From assembly GCF_007678455.1 (NCBI RefSeq), contig NZ_VEEP01000003.1, positions 1 through 64,000 on the forward strand: a stretch of DNA of 64,000 nt. Direction: 5' to 3'. Position numbers and translations under genes: made by a program. Numbering within the stretch: position 1 is the stretch's first letter; each line of letters begins with the position of its first letter. Below are positions 1 to 8,385 of this stretch, in pieces. The DNA comes from Cytobacillus oceanisediminis 2691. GTDB taxonomy: Bacteria > Bacillota > Bacilli > Bacillales > Cytobacillaceae. The notes beneath the pieces are model-generated. The model saw nothing but the letters and a program-made list of their open reading frames with translations. It was not told where the DNA came from and did no database searches.

Positions 1-520
1 TGACAGCTTTTCAGTTGTGGGCCCTTAACCTGTCAAGAATACACCTTTATTTTGACAAGTTTTCAGTTGTGGGCCCTTAACCTGTCAAGAATACGCCTTT
101 ATTTTGACAGCTTTTCAGTTGTGGGCCCTTAACCTGTCAAGAATAGGCATTTATTTTGACAGCTTTTCAGATATAGGCCCTCAACCTGTCAAGAATACGC
201 CTTTATTTTGACAGCTTTTCAGTTGTGGGCCATTAACCTGTCAAGAATACACCTTTATTTTGACAAGTTTTCAGTTGTGGGCCATTAACCTGTCAAGAAT
301 ACACCTTTATTTTGACAGCTTTTCAGTAGTAGGCCCTCAACATGTCAAGAATACACCTTTATTTTGACAGCTTTTCAGTTGTGGGCCCTCAACATGTCAA
401 GATTACACTTTTATTTTGACAGCTTTTCCCTTCTAACCTCAAAACCTGTCCAAACTTCCGCCTACTTTAGACAACTTTCCCTTCCAACCTCAAAACCAGT
501 CCGAACTCCTACCTCAAACT
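1..520. repeat. Intergenic tandem array 1, 52-bp period
   Basis: The TGACA core recurs at 1, 53, 105, 157, 209, 261, 313, 365 and 417, and a decayed copy sits at 469, so the period is exactly 52 bp. Each unit holds an inverted repeat TTGACAG ... CTGTCAA around a GGGCCC (or GGCCATT) centre. Units from 417 onward drift: the later ones read GACAACTTT and GTCCGAACT, which are the key words of array 4 near 57 kb. The array starts before the window edge, so its full length is unknown. No open reading frame runs through it. From 520 to 648 nothing else is recognisable. Confidence 0.95.
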
Positions 521-648
521 AAATTCTTCCCTGCTGCACAACAATTCAATCCTACTAAAATTCCTCCTACCAATCAGTTCTAAACCTAGCATCCCGCCAA
601 TATGTTAGTGATAGGAAAACTAATACTATGGAAAATAGGTGATTTGCT

Positions 649-867
649 ATGTTTGTTGTCCATTTTTTCGAAAACAGAAATGAGCTTTTGAATCAGCTCC
701 GCCAGCAGGTTCCTTCTGTTGGGGAGGATCTGAGGATCAAGGGGCGCAAAGGAAAGGTTACAAGCGTTCTGGCTGTTAATGAGAAAACCTACCATGTGCA
801 CCTGGCACTTGAATCCAAGCAGAAACCAACCGTGGCTGCGGATCCTGGTAAAAAGAAAAAGAGGTAA
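649..867 (+). CDS. Small conserved-looking hypothetical protein (72 aa)
   Basis: This is a short hydrophilic protein with a lysine-rich tail (GKKKKR at the C-terminus) and no membrane segment or signal peptide. The ATG at 649 has an AGGTG ribosome binding site eight bases upstream. A strong terminator follows directly. I do not recognise the family. The central part alternates hydrophobic and charged residues, as in a small beta-rich domain, and the basic tail could contact nucleic acid, but that is a guess. The opposite-strand frame over the same bases has no ribosome binding site. Confidence 0.7.
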   Translation: MFVVHFFENRNELLNQLRQQVPSVGEDLRIKGRKGKVTSVLAVNEKTYHVHLALESKQKPTVAADPGKKKKR

Positions 868-872
868 CTAGC

Positions 873-905
873 AAAAGTGGAGAGCCCATAGGGTTCTCCA
901 CTTTT
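873..905. terminator. Bidirectional intrinsic terminator
   Basis: The arms AAAAGTGGAGA and TCTCCACTTTT are perfectly complementary, extended by GCCC/GGGT, with A and T runs on both sides. It lies between two convergent genes and can stop both. Confidence 0.9.
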
Positions 906-906
906 A

Positions 907-2088
907 TTAGTTTTTATTCAAATAAGCCCATGCATACTGAGCGTAGAGTTCTGCGCCGGTACTCAAAGCATCTTCATCGATGTTGAATTTGCCATGATGG
1001 TGGGCCCACTCTGTATCTTTTTCGGGATTGCCGCTGCCTACAAGGGCAAAGCTGCCTGGCACCTCGTCAAGATAAAAGCTGAAATCTTCGCCGCCCATGG
1101 TTGGTTTTTCATGAAAAATGACGTCATCACCGAATGCTTCTGCAGCCACCTGCTGTACTAGCAGCGCGCTACTCTCGTCATTGATGACCGCCTGCGTACC
1201 TCGAGTATATTCTACATGTGCGTCAGCGCCATATACCGCTGCGACGTTTTCTGCGTAATGGCTGAGCTGCGCCTCAATGTGGTCACGTATAGCCGGGTCA
1301 AAGCAGCGTACAGTTCCCTCAATCACGGCATTCTCGGCGATGACATTAAAACGGGTGCCGACGACCATTTTTCCGACAGTCAACACAGCTCCCTGCTGGG
1401 GATCGATCGTTCTGGACACCACTGATTGCACATTCATCACAAACGATGAGGCGACGATGGCAGTATCAATGCAAGCTTGCGGCATCGCTCCGTGTCCGCC
1501 TTTTCCCTTAAATGTAACTTTGAACAAATCCGCCGAAGCGAAGGATGGACCTGGTGTGCAGCTGACCTTATGGGTCGGCATTTGCGACCATATATGGATG
1601 CCGAAGACGTTGTCGACACCTTCCACTGCTCCTTGTTCAACGAGAGCCTTAGCACCCTGGGCGACTTCTTCCGCCGGCTGGAATAATAAGCGGACATTGC
1701 CAGGAAGGTCTTCCTTGATCTCATTCAGTGCTTTTGCTGCAATCATCAACATTGCCGTATGGGCATCATGGCCGCATGCGTGCATTTTCCCTTCTTCACA
1801 TGAAGCGTAGGACAAGTCCTTATTCAATTCTTCGACTGAAAGGGCATCCATATCCCCTCTCAAGGCGACTGTTTTTCCAGGCTTCCCGCCCTTGATTTCA
1901 GCAATCACACCTGTAGGTTCTGTCCTGCGATAGGAAATGTTCAGTTCATCAAGATAGGCGCAGACAAAATCAGTTGTTTTGTATTCTTCCCAGGAAAGCT
2001 CCGGCTCGTTGTGCAGCTTCCTGCGCAAATCGGTTAGTTCTTCTTTATATTCATGAAAAGCTTCCTTTAATTTTTGATTAATCATCAT
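907..2088 (-). CDS. M20 family metallopeptidase / amidohydrolase (hippurate- or IAA-amino-acid-hydrolase-like)
   Basis: A 393-aa cytoplasmic zinc amidohydrolase of the M20D type. Metal-site motifs are visible in order: RGDMDALSVEE (about residue 77), HACGHDAHT (about 103) and the catalytic pair in QPAEE (about 137), followed by the dimerisation lid domain with GKGGHGAMP. Length is normal for the family. Members remove acyl groups from N-acyl amino acids or deacetylate small amides. Its start overlaps the stop of the upstream carbamoylase gene by four bases (ATGA), so the two are translationally coupled in one operon with the permease at 3334. The shared substrate is probably an N-substituted amino acid; its identity cannot be read from sequence. 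Confidence 0.9.
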   Translation of the reverse strand: MMINQKLKEAFHEYKEELTDLRRKLHNEPELSWEEYKTTDFVCAYLDELNISYRRTEPTGVIAEIKGGKPGKTVALRGDMDALSVEELNKDLSYASCEEGKMHACGHDAHTAMLMIAAKALNEIKEDLPGNVRLLFQPAEEVAQGAKALVEQGAVEGVDNVFGIHIWSQMPTHKVSCTPGPSFASADLFKVTFKGKGGHGAMPQACIDTAIVASSFVMNVQSVVSRTIDPQQGAVLTVGKMVVGTRFNVIAENAVIEGTVRCFDPAIRDHIEAQLSHYAENVAAVYGADAHVEYTRGTQAVINDESSALLVQQVAAEAFGDDVIFHEKPTMGGEDFSFYLDEVPGSFALVGSGNPEKDTEWAHHHGKFNIDEDALSTGAELYAQYAWAYLNKN

Positions 2089-3314
2089 TCCGCCTCCGTT
2101 AAAGTCTTTGCTGTTTCGTAAAAAATCTTTACGGCCGTTGCGATGTCTTCTGAATCAGACCACTCTTCCGGACAGTGGCTGAGCCCGTTCCTGCTTGGAA
2201 TAAACAGCATTCCAACATCCGTAAAATCGGATAGCACCATTGCATCGTGGCCTGCGCCGCTGTTGATCGAACAATACTGAATACCTAGCTCACTGCTTCT
2301 CTCTTTTAAAAGAGAGCGGACTTCCGGATGTAATTCTTTCGGCTGGGTATACAAAAGCTGCTCCACCGAGGTTTCGATTCCATTTCCAGTAAAGGAAGCA
2401 ATAAGATTATTTGTTTTTTCGATCACGTTCAGGACATTCTCTTCCTTTCCAGAACGAATGTCCACAGAAAATACAACTTGATCCGGGATGACATTGGCAC
2501 CGTTCGGATAGACATTCAAACGGCCAACCGTGATGACTGTGCCTTCTCCTTCTTCATTTGCGAGCCCTGGCAGCTGGCTGATTATTTTGCTCGCCGTTAC
2601 CAGTGCATCAGCCCGGCGATCCATCGGCGTTGTTCCTGCATGGCCTGCCTGCCCTTTTACGGTTACCTCCAATTGTGTCAGGCCGACGATGGCCTCCACT
2701 ACGCCAATAGGAATCTCTTTTTCTTCTAAAATAGGTCCTTGTTCGATATGTAATTCCAGAAAGGCTTTCATTGTTTTTGGGTCCCGTTTCTTTGGCAGTG
2801 ATGGATCTAGTCCAATATCGGTCATGGCTTCAACAGTTGAGATTCCATTCTGGTCCTTTAACAACTTAAATTCTTCTTCATCAAGAAGACCAACCATACC
2901 ACGGGACCCCATCAGGCCTCCGCCAAATCTCGTACCTTCTTCTTCCACCAATGCGACGACTTCCAAGGGATACTTGGGTTTCAAGCCGTTTTTAGCAAAA
3001 AGAGCTGCTACTTCCAGCGCTGCCACGACTCCGGCGGGTCCGTCATAGGAACCGCCGTGAGGCACAGAATCAAAATGGGAACCAATCATCACACTAGGTC
3101 CGTCAGCAATCAGTCCTTCCAGTTTCCCGAATATATTGCCGAATCCATCCTCACGCACCTGAAGACCATACTCTTTCATCTTCTCCTTTAAATAGTTGCG
3201 GGATTTCAAATCCTCCTGGCTGTATGTCAGTCTTGTCGTTCCTCTGCCAGGGGTTGCAGTGTACTGACTGATTTGTTCAATATGCTCTTCAATCCGTTCC
3301 TTTAATTCTCGCAA
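2085..3314 (-). CDS. Zn-dependent hydrolase: N-carbamoyl-L-amino-acid hydrolase / allantoate amidohydrolase family
   Basis: A 409-aa M20C-type amidase. Motifs seen: GSHFDSVPHGG (about 98) with the following SYDGPAGV, the acid pair in EEEGTRFGG (about 148), ELHIEQGP, GQAGHAGTTPM and the C-terminal SGAGHDA. These are typical of carbamoylases, ureidoglycine/allantoate hydrolases and beta-ureidopropionases; substrate choice within the family is not decidable here. Translation starts at TTG with AGGAGGT about eight bases upstream. It lies between a permease gene and an M20D hydrolase gene, which suggests uptake followed by two-step hydrolysis of an N-carbamoyl or N-acyl amino acid as nitrogen source. 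Confidence 0.88.
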   Translation of the reverse strand: MRELKERIEEHIEQISQYTATPGRGTTRLTYSQEDLKSRNYLKEKMKEYGLQVREDGFGNIFGKLEGLIADGPSVMIGSHFDSVPHGGSYDGPAGVVAALEVAALFAKNGLKPKYPLEVVALVEEEGTRFGGGLMGSRGMVGLLDEEEFKLLKDQNGISTVEAMTDIGLDPSLPKKRDPKTMKAFLELHIEQGPILEEKEIPIGVVEAIVGLTQLEVTVKGQAGHAGTTPMDRRADALVTASKIISQLPGLANEEGEGTVITVGRLNVYPNGANVIPDQVVFSVDIRSGKEENVLNVIEKTNNLIASFTGNGIETSVEQLLYTQPKELHPEVRSLLKERSSELGIQYCSINSGAGHDAMVLSDFTDVGMLFIPSRNGLSHCPEEWSDSEDIATAVKIFYETAKTLTEAE

Positions 3315-3333
3315 TCTAATTACCTCCTATTTC

Positions 3334-4521
3334 TTACAAGAATCCGACGAAGATGCCTGCAAGCACAACCGATACGATTGTGACGGTCACGAATCCGCCA
3401 ACAAGCATTGGTGGCAGCATGTGACTCGTGAGTGCTTCTCTTTCTTTTTCATCTTCTGTCAGTGATTTGATGACTTCATTCGTGATGATATAATCAGCCG
3501 GGAATCCATAAAGTGCAGTAAGGGATACGGCAAAAGCCATCTCTTTGCTTACTTTTAAGATCTTGCCGGCAACAAATGAGAAGATATACATTCCGGCGAC
3601 CCCAAGGACGATAGCACCGATCAGCGGGACCAGAATTTCAAGCAGCATTCCTGGTGTTGCCTGCTTCAGTCCATCGAAAATGAATAGCATCAAAACAAGG
3701 ATTGCGATACCAAAGCCATTTGCCTTTTGCAGAACCTGCTTTTCTAAGAAACCAACACTTGTTGCGATTACACCAAATAACAGTGCCAGGACAAACGGGC
3801 TGACTGAGACGACCGGCGCCAAAAGTGTGGATGTTAAGTAAGCCAAATATGCGACCAGTGAAAGTCTGAAAAACTTAAAAAATTCGGTGTTATATTTTTC
3901 TGGCAATCTTCTAAAAAGCTTCAGCTCCGTTGGAGGTGCCACTTCAGCAGTTGCGGCCACTTCAGTGGATGCAAGGCCTCCCTCACGATATTGCTTCAAA
4001 AGTCGCTTGCCTTCTTTTTTCAACACTAGTGAAGTCAATGGATAACCAGCGAATCCTTGCATGACATAAATGACGATGGCGAATACAGATAATGACGCAA
4101 GGCCTGCTTCTTTGGCTCCTTCAGACATGATCAAAGCGGAAACCACTCCGCCAACTAAAGGTGGTACAGCCACAACCATCGTCTGGAATCCGAAGATCAG
4201 CGTACCCACACTCAAGAGTACGGCGGCGATCCCCAAAATTCCTGACAGGGCGATCACAATCGTTTTCCACTGATTCTTCAACTCGCGGATCGAAAGCAAG
4301 GTGCCCATATTCGTGATTAACAAATACATCATCATCACCGCCACTGCGGAAGGCACTCCAGCCAGGGCGACAATCTCTTTCGGAAAAAATGTCCAGTATC
4401 CAATCAGAAACAAGACGGCCGATACGAACATGGACGGAATCCATGCCTTTGTCCTGACAGCAACCAAATCGCCGACTAGTAAGATGAATACTACAATAAC
4501 CAATGCTAATAATTGAGACAT
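3334..4521 (-). CDS. Polytopic membrane permease of the amidohydrolase operon
   Basis: A 395-aa protein with about ten hydrophobic segments and one central hydrophilic loop (about residues 175-215). The glycine-rich stretch PPLVGGVVSALIMSEG recalls Na+-coupled carboxylate/glutamate symporters, but I cannot assign it to a named family with certainty. It is the first gene of the operon, 19 bp before the carbamoylase gene, has GGAGGG before its ATG and a good promoter upstream. From context it most likely imports the substrate handled by the two hydrolases. A 165-aa frame overlapping its 5' part is a shadow. Confidence 0.7.
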   Translation of the reverse strand: MSQLLALVIVVFILLVGDLVAVRTKAWIPSMFVSAVLFLIGYWTFFPKEIVALAGVPSAVAVMMMYLLITNMGTLLSIRELKNQWKTIVIALSGILGIAAVLLSVGTLIFGFQTMVVAVPPLVGGVVSALIMSEGAKEAGLASLSVFAIVIYVMQGFAGYPLTSLVLKKEGKRLLKQYREGGLASTEVAATAEVAPPTELKLFRRLPEKYNTEFFKFFRLSLVAYLAYLTSTLLAPVVSVSPFVLALLFGVIATSVGFLEKQVLQKANGFGIAILVLMLFIFDGLKQATPGMLLEILVPLIGAIVLGVAGMYIFSFVAGKILKVSKEMAFAVSLTALYGFPADYIITNEVIKSLTEDEKEREALTSHMLPPMLVGGFVTVTIVSVVLAGIFVGFL

Positions 4522-4589
4522 GATAATTTCCCTCCAATTTCTTTTTCACTTCAACGCTTCGTCTTACGAAAGAAAAAACTATTAGGACG

Positions 4590-4618
4590 ATAATAATATA
4601 GATATAATATTCAGTCAA
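4590..4618 (-). promoter_or_regulatory. Predicted sigma-A promoter of the permease/hydrolase operon
   Basis: On the minus strand TTGACT (4613-4618) is followed after 17 bases by TATTAT (4590-4595), about 70 bases upstream of the permease ATG. Five of six -35 bases and five of six -10 bases match consensus. Confidence 0.6.
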
Positions 4619-4681
4619 TCGTAATTTTGAGAATTTTCGAAAGAAAGCGTTTCCACCGCATATTCCTACGTGCCAATGACC

Positions 4682-4715
4682 AAAAAAAGACGAACTACCT
4701 TTTCAGTAGTCCGCC
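4682..4715 (-). terminator. Intrinsic terminator of the 71-aa gene
   Basis: On the minus strand GGCGGACTAC pairs with GTAGTTCGTC (two G-T pairs) and is followed by seven T residues. It lies just downstream of the small gene ending at 4732. Confidence 0.8.
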
Positions 4716-4731
4716 TTTTAATTCTATACAT

Positions 4732-4947
4732 TTAATCCGGGTTTTTAGTTTTAATGGAAACAGACAATGGCTTTTTATCCAAACAATATTCCAGAAGCAC
4801 GATTTTACCTTCAAGTTCCAAATGTTTGGCCAGGGCGATCAGTTCTTCCCCTTCTTCCGTTGAGGAGATGGACGAAATTTTTAAGTTGCCATCACTATTC
4901 TGGATTTGGTCCAATAGTTCTTCTTTTGACAGTTTCAGTTTCGTCAT
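4732..4947 (-). CDS. Small hypothetical protein (71 aa)
   Basis: A soluble, charged small protein with a helical N-terminus (KLSKEELLDQIQ) and a beta-like second half. I prefer the ATG at 4947 over the in-frame GTG at 4956 because the ribosome binding site AAGGGG (4956-4961) overlaps the GTG and sits eight bases before the ATG. It is monocistronic, with its own terminator. Family not recognised. Confidence 0.65.
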   Translation of the reverse strand: MTKLKLSKEELLDQIQNSDGNLKISSISSTEEGEELIALAKHLELEGKIVLLEYCLDKKPLSVSIKTKNPD

Positions 4948-5041
4948 TTTTCTCACCCCTTAAATGGATTAACTATCTTTACCCATAAGTTTAAGAGGTG
5001 AACCAAGGTGAATAATGGTAATAGAGATAATTCATTTCCTC

Positions 5042-5416
5042 TTAAGAATTACAGATCATCAGGACATTGCCATCCGGGTCTTTGAAGTTGAAATATGCGA
5101 AATCGCCGATACGCTCTATTTCTTTTATAACAGGAAACCCTTTTGAAACGACAAATTCATAAGCTTCATCCACGTCATCCACCAGCATGTTAAACAAAGC
5201 ATGCTCAGATGGCTTTAACTGAAAGCCAGGATCAAAAGTGTGATCATCCAGAGTCAATCCGGTTTCTGAAGTAACGGGAATATTATGTACCGGTGATTCC
5301 ACCTTCTCAGGATCAAATGGAATTCCCAGCAGATTGTAATACCACTCCGAGGACTCCTGAAGATTGCTTACATGGACGAATACATTGTTTACTTTATTGA
5401 AAATTGGTGATTTCAT
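5042..5416 (-). CDS. VOC (glyoxalase/bleomycin-resistance fold) protein
   Basis: A 124-aa single-domain protein with the paired beta-alpha-beta-beta-beta modules of the vicinal-oxygen-chelate fold: an N-terminal VFVHVSNLQESSEWYYNLLG module and a C-terminal module ending in NFKDPDGNVLMI, the usual end of VOC domains. The likely metal ligands are His/Glu positions in these strands. Substrate is unknown. AGGAG precedes the ATG. The next gene downstream on this strand is the unrelated 71-aa gene. Confidence 0.85.
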   Translation of the reverse strand: MKSPIFNKVNNVFVHVSNLQESSEWYYNLLGIPFDPEKVESPVHNIPVTSETGLTLDDHTFDPGFQLKPSEHALFNMLVDDVDEAYEFVVSKGFPVIKEIERIGDFAYFNFKDPDGNVLMICNS

Positions 5417-5443
5417 CGATTATCTCTCCTATAAAAAAACATT

Positions 5444-6238
5444 TTAATATTCCAATGGACTTTCCCCATACCTCGCCCATAATGCAGGAAACTTCTTTTT
5501 CAATCCTTCTTCATCATCTTCATCCCAGTCAAATTCAATGTCCGGCATGCGGTTTTGATCTTCGGTTATTTTTTCATATAATTCATAGTAATCGTCATAG
5601 TCTAAGCCCGTTTTTTCTTCATAAGCTATACTTGCAACACTCAGCAAGTCCTCCAGTTGGGGAACATCTTCATCATCTTCAAGCACTTTTAAATGAGGAA
5701 TGATTTTTTCCGGATCATGGATGACAGTTTCGTATGTATCCTTCCCCTGGTAGAGCAGCCAGGCCCTAAAATAGTCAAAAGAATCATCCGAAGCTCCTCC
5801 CATGATAATATAGGCTGTAGCCCACAGGGCGGAGGTATAGGACTTCATGTAATTCTGATTGAAATAGTAATCGAACATCACAATTTCTTTGACAGGCTTC
5901 TTCGATAAATGGTTGATAAGCCACTCTATCTGCTCATCAGCGTCTTCTCCTTTTTGTTTAGCGATCTTTATTATTTCCCAGAATAAGTGGTCTGTCATCG
6001 TGCTTTCCTTCATCAATTGATCAGAAGGATTTGCCGGTACATAGCCCTTTTTCATTTTCGATCGGACCAGCCTGTCTGCATTTTTCTGGCAGGCTTCTTC
6101 CGTTTCGAATGTCTTTACTTTTACCGCTCCAACAGTACCGATCTTTCCGTAAGTCACCGTATGACTTTTTCCAGCCACTTTGATTTTCCAAAATTTATTC
6201 GAGAATCCTTCTTTTAAAATTAGGATTGTTTCCATCAT
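5444..6238 (-). CDS. WGR domain - DUF4240 fusion protein
   Basis: A 264-aa protein. Residues 1-70 form a WGR-like domain (SNKFWKIKVAGKSHTVTYGK followed by VKTFETEEACQK), a small fold found in PARPs and bacterial MolR-type proteins and thought to bind nucleic acid. Residues about 80-190 match DUF4240 (TDHLFWEIIKIAK, ALWATAYIIMGGASDD, YFRAWLLYQG). The acidic C-terminus (DWDEDDEEG) is variable. GAGGAG precedes tandem ATG codons at 6238 and 6235. Function of DUF4240 is unknown; the pairing with WGR is seen in other Firmicutes as far as I recall. No obvious partner gene. Confidence 0.85.
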   Translation of the reverse strand: MMETILILKEGFSNKFWKIKVAGKSHTVTYGKIGTVGAVKVKTFETEEACQKNADRLVRSKMKKGYVPANPSDQLMKESTMTDHLFWEIIKIAKQKGEDADEQIEWLINHLSKKPVKEIVMFDYYFNQNYMKSYTSALWATAYIIMGGASDDSFDYFRAWLLYQGKDTYETVIHDPEKIIPHLKVLEDDEDVPQLEDLLSVASIAYEEKTGLDYDDYYELYEKITEDQNRMPDIEFDWDEDDEEGLKKKFPALWARYGESPLEY

Positions 6239-6312
6239 TATTACTCCTCTATCTTTGGTTGGAATTGTTCCATCAAGGATTTTTGGGACAAGCCTCTACT
6301 ATTGCCGAAAAA

Positions 6313-6861
6313 TCAGCCTTCTTCATTATCAAATAACAAGTAAACTTCGTTTCGCAATTCTTCAAGTAAAGGGAATTCTGTGACAAATCCCAGACTATTT
6401 ATCACATTCCTGTAATACCATTCCTGATGCTGCTTGCCTCGTCGGAACCTGTTCCACACTTGTTCTCCGGAGATTTCGGCATCAAGCCGGATTGATCGGA
6501 GATTGTGAAGCTTGTCTGCACAAGCGACCACCCTGACCTCCTCAGGAGCATTTTTTAAATAATCGATCGTGTGTTGTTTTCGTTCTTCCCAGGACAGGGA
6601 TTTGTCTGGTTCTGAACAGCCTTCTACCAGCTGGGCTATTTCCTTTCCGAATTCTCTTTCAATATCCTCCAATGTCAATTCGGTATCTTCCACTGTATCA
6701 TGCAGAATGCCAGCTGCAACCATTTCCTTCCTATAACCTGCTTCTTGCAGAATCATGCCAACCGCAACAGGATGTGCAATATAAGGGATTTTTGTGTTTT
6801 TTCGGTATTGGCCTTCGTGAGCAATAGATGCAATCTGCAAAGCTTTATCGACCAGGTCCAT
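6313..6861 (-). CDS. HD-domain hydrolase, SpoT/RelA hydrolase-like
   Basis: A 182-aa single HD domain with the arrangement of (p)ppGpp hydrolases: ALQIASIAHEGQ ... YIAHPVAV ... GILHDTVEDT (the HD pair) ... ADKLHNLRSI. It lacks synthetase, TGS and ACT domains, so it resembles a stand-alone small alarmone hydrolase or a related nucleotide pyrophosphohydrolase. I chose the ATG at 6861 because GGAGG at 6870-6874 is eight bases upstream; an upstream TTG in frame overlaps the ribosome binding site. Monocistronic, divergent from the phosphodiesterase gene at 6995. Confidence 0.85.
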   Translation of the reverse strand: MDLVDKALQIASIAHEGQYRKNTKIPYIAHPVAVGMILQEAGYRKEMVAAGILHDTVEDTELTLEDIEREFGKEIAQLVEGCSEPDKSLSWEERKQHTIDYLKNAPEEVRVVACADKLHNLRSIRLDAEISGEQVWNRFRRGKQHQEWYYRNVINSLGFVTEFPLLEELRNEVYLLFDNEEG

Positions 6862-6994
6862 TTTGTTTTCCTCCAAAATTTCAGATACTTATTACTTCTT
6901 TGTTGACAAGTAAATTCCTTCTAACACAGAAAAGCTGATTTTTTTCCAGATTCTTCTGCTATATTTAAAATATAAACATCATTTGGAGGCTGCC

Positions 6995-8302
6995 ATGACC
7001 AAACTGACAGACCATTTAATCGTCATCTCATTCGATTGTCTTTCTGAGCATGATGTACCATTGCTCAGGGAACTGCCTAATTTCAAAGCATTCATTGAAA
7101 AAAGTTCATATTGCACAAAAGTTGAGACAATATATCCTTCTGTGACCTATCCATGCCATGCGACGATTGTGACGGGGAATTTCCCTAAACGCCATGGAAT
7201 CGTGAACAATACATTCATACAGCCGGGAAGGATTTCTCCGGACTGGTACTGGCATCGTCACCACATAAGAGGGACAACCCTCTATGATGAGGCAAAAAAG
7301 GCCGGCATGAAAACAGCTGCCTTGCTCTGGCCTGTGACGGCAAAAGCCGACATAGACTACAATATGCCTGAAATTTTTTCAAACAGGCCGTGGCACCACC
7401 AGATTCCGGTTTCCCTGTTCAACGGAAGTCCGCGATACCAGTTGGAGATGAATTCTAAATTCGGCCACATCCGAAAGGGGCTTAGCCAGCCAGAACTTGA
7501 TGACTTCGTACTAGCAACAACTGTTGAAACAATAAAAACGAAGAAGCCCGATTTGATACTGATACACTTTGTCGACCTGGATTCCCAGCGGCATATGCAC
7601 GGTTTTTCATCGAATGAAGCCCAGGAAGCTCTTCATCGACATGATCTAAGATTGGGTAAAATCCTTGAGGCTACCAAGGAGGCCGGTATTTTTGAAAACA
7701 CCACCTTTGTCCTCCTGGGAGATCACAGTGCTCTTGACGAGTCTAAAGTCGTGAAATTGAACGTATTATTTAAAGAACGGGGATTAATCAAGGTGAATGG
7801 TGCTGGCAAAGTGACAGATTGGAAAGCTTACTGTAAGAGCTGTGACGGATCGGCGTACGTTTATGTAAATGATGAGAACAATATTCAAACAAAAAACACA
7901 GTTGCAGAGCTTTTAGCTCAGCTGCTTCAAGATCAATCGAATGGAATCGAAAAAATTATTACAGGCCAGGAAGCGAACATGTTAGGCGCAGATGGAACTG
8001 CCTTCAGGATGCTTGAAGCTGCCAGAGGTTTCTATTTTAGTGAGGACTTCGACGTTGATTACATTGAAGAAGTCAGCGAACAGGATGCTAAAAGCAAAAA
8101 ATACACACTTGCCTGTCATGGTTACTCCCCTTATAAAGACGGGTATCACACTGTTTTCTTTGCAGCAGGCAAAGGGATTCTCCCCGGAATTTCTGTTCGT
8201 TCTATGCATCTCGTAGACGAAGGCCCTACTTTCGCCCGCTTGCTGGGATTGGACCTTGGTGATACAGACGGCCGCGTAATCGAGGGGATTTTGGATATTT
8301 AA
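6995..8302 (+). CDS. Alkaline phosphatase superfamily phosphodiesterase / nucleotide pyrophosphatase
   Basis: A 435-aa cytoplasmic metalloenzyme. Motifs: VISFDCLSEHD (first metal Asp), YPSVTYPCHATIVTG (the Thr nucleophile region typical of type I phosphodiesterases), HFVDLDSQRHMHG (Asp/His metal site), LLGDHSALD, and CHGYSPYKDGYH near the C-terminus. Members cleave phosphodiester or pyrophosphate bonds; the physiological substrate is unknown. No signal peptide. The GGAGG at 6985-6989 fits the ATG at 6995 rather than the TTG at 6983, which overlaps it. Followed at 83 bp by a UMF1 transporter gene. Confidence 0.85.
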   Translation: MTKLTDHLIVISFDCLSEHDVPLLRELPNFKAFIEKSSYCTKVETIYPSVTYPCHATIVTGNFPKRHGIVNNTFIQPGRISPDWYWHRHHIRGTTLYDEAKKAGMKTAALLWPVTAKADIDYNMPEIFSNRPWHHQIPVSLFNGSPRYQLEMNSKFGHIRKGLSQPELDDFVLATTVETIKTKKPDLILIHFVDLDSQRHMHGFSSNEAQEALHRHDLRLGKILEATKEAGIFENTTFVLLGDHSALDESKVVKLNVLFKERGLIKVNGAGKVTDWKAYCKSCDGSAYVYVNDENNIQTKNTVAELLAQLLQDQSNGIEKIITGQEANMLGADGTAFRMLEAARGFYFSEDFDVDYIEEVSEQDAKSKKYTLACHGYSPYKDGYHTVFFAAGKGILPGISVRSMHLVDEGPTFARLLGLDLGDTDGRVIEGILDI

Positions 8303-8385
8303 AGATTGGAAATGAAGGTTATTCCAGTTTCAGAAGCGAATTGTAATGTATCTGCAATTTAAAAATATAAATTATTGGGGGCAAA

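Noticed and set aside
1-520. CRISPR array reading of the tandem repeats (also for the arrays near 28, 34 and 57 kb)
   Set aside because: There is no alternation of constant repeat and unique spacer; the whole 52-bp unit is repeated, and no cas genes are present.
1277-1810. 177-aa plus-strand open frame
   Set aside because: It runs antisense to the well-supported M20 peptidase gene and has no ribosome binding site.
4121-4618. 165-aa minus-strand open frame
   Set aside because: Overlaps the permease gene in another frame and includes its promoter; composition is that of a shadow.
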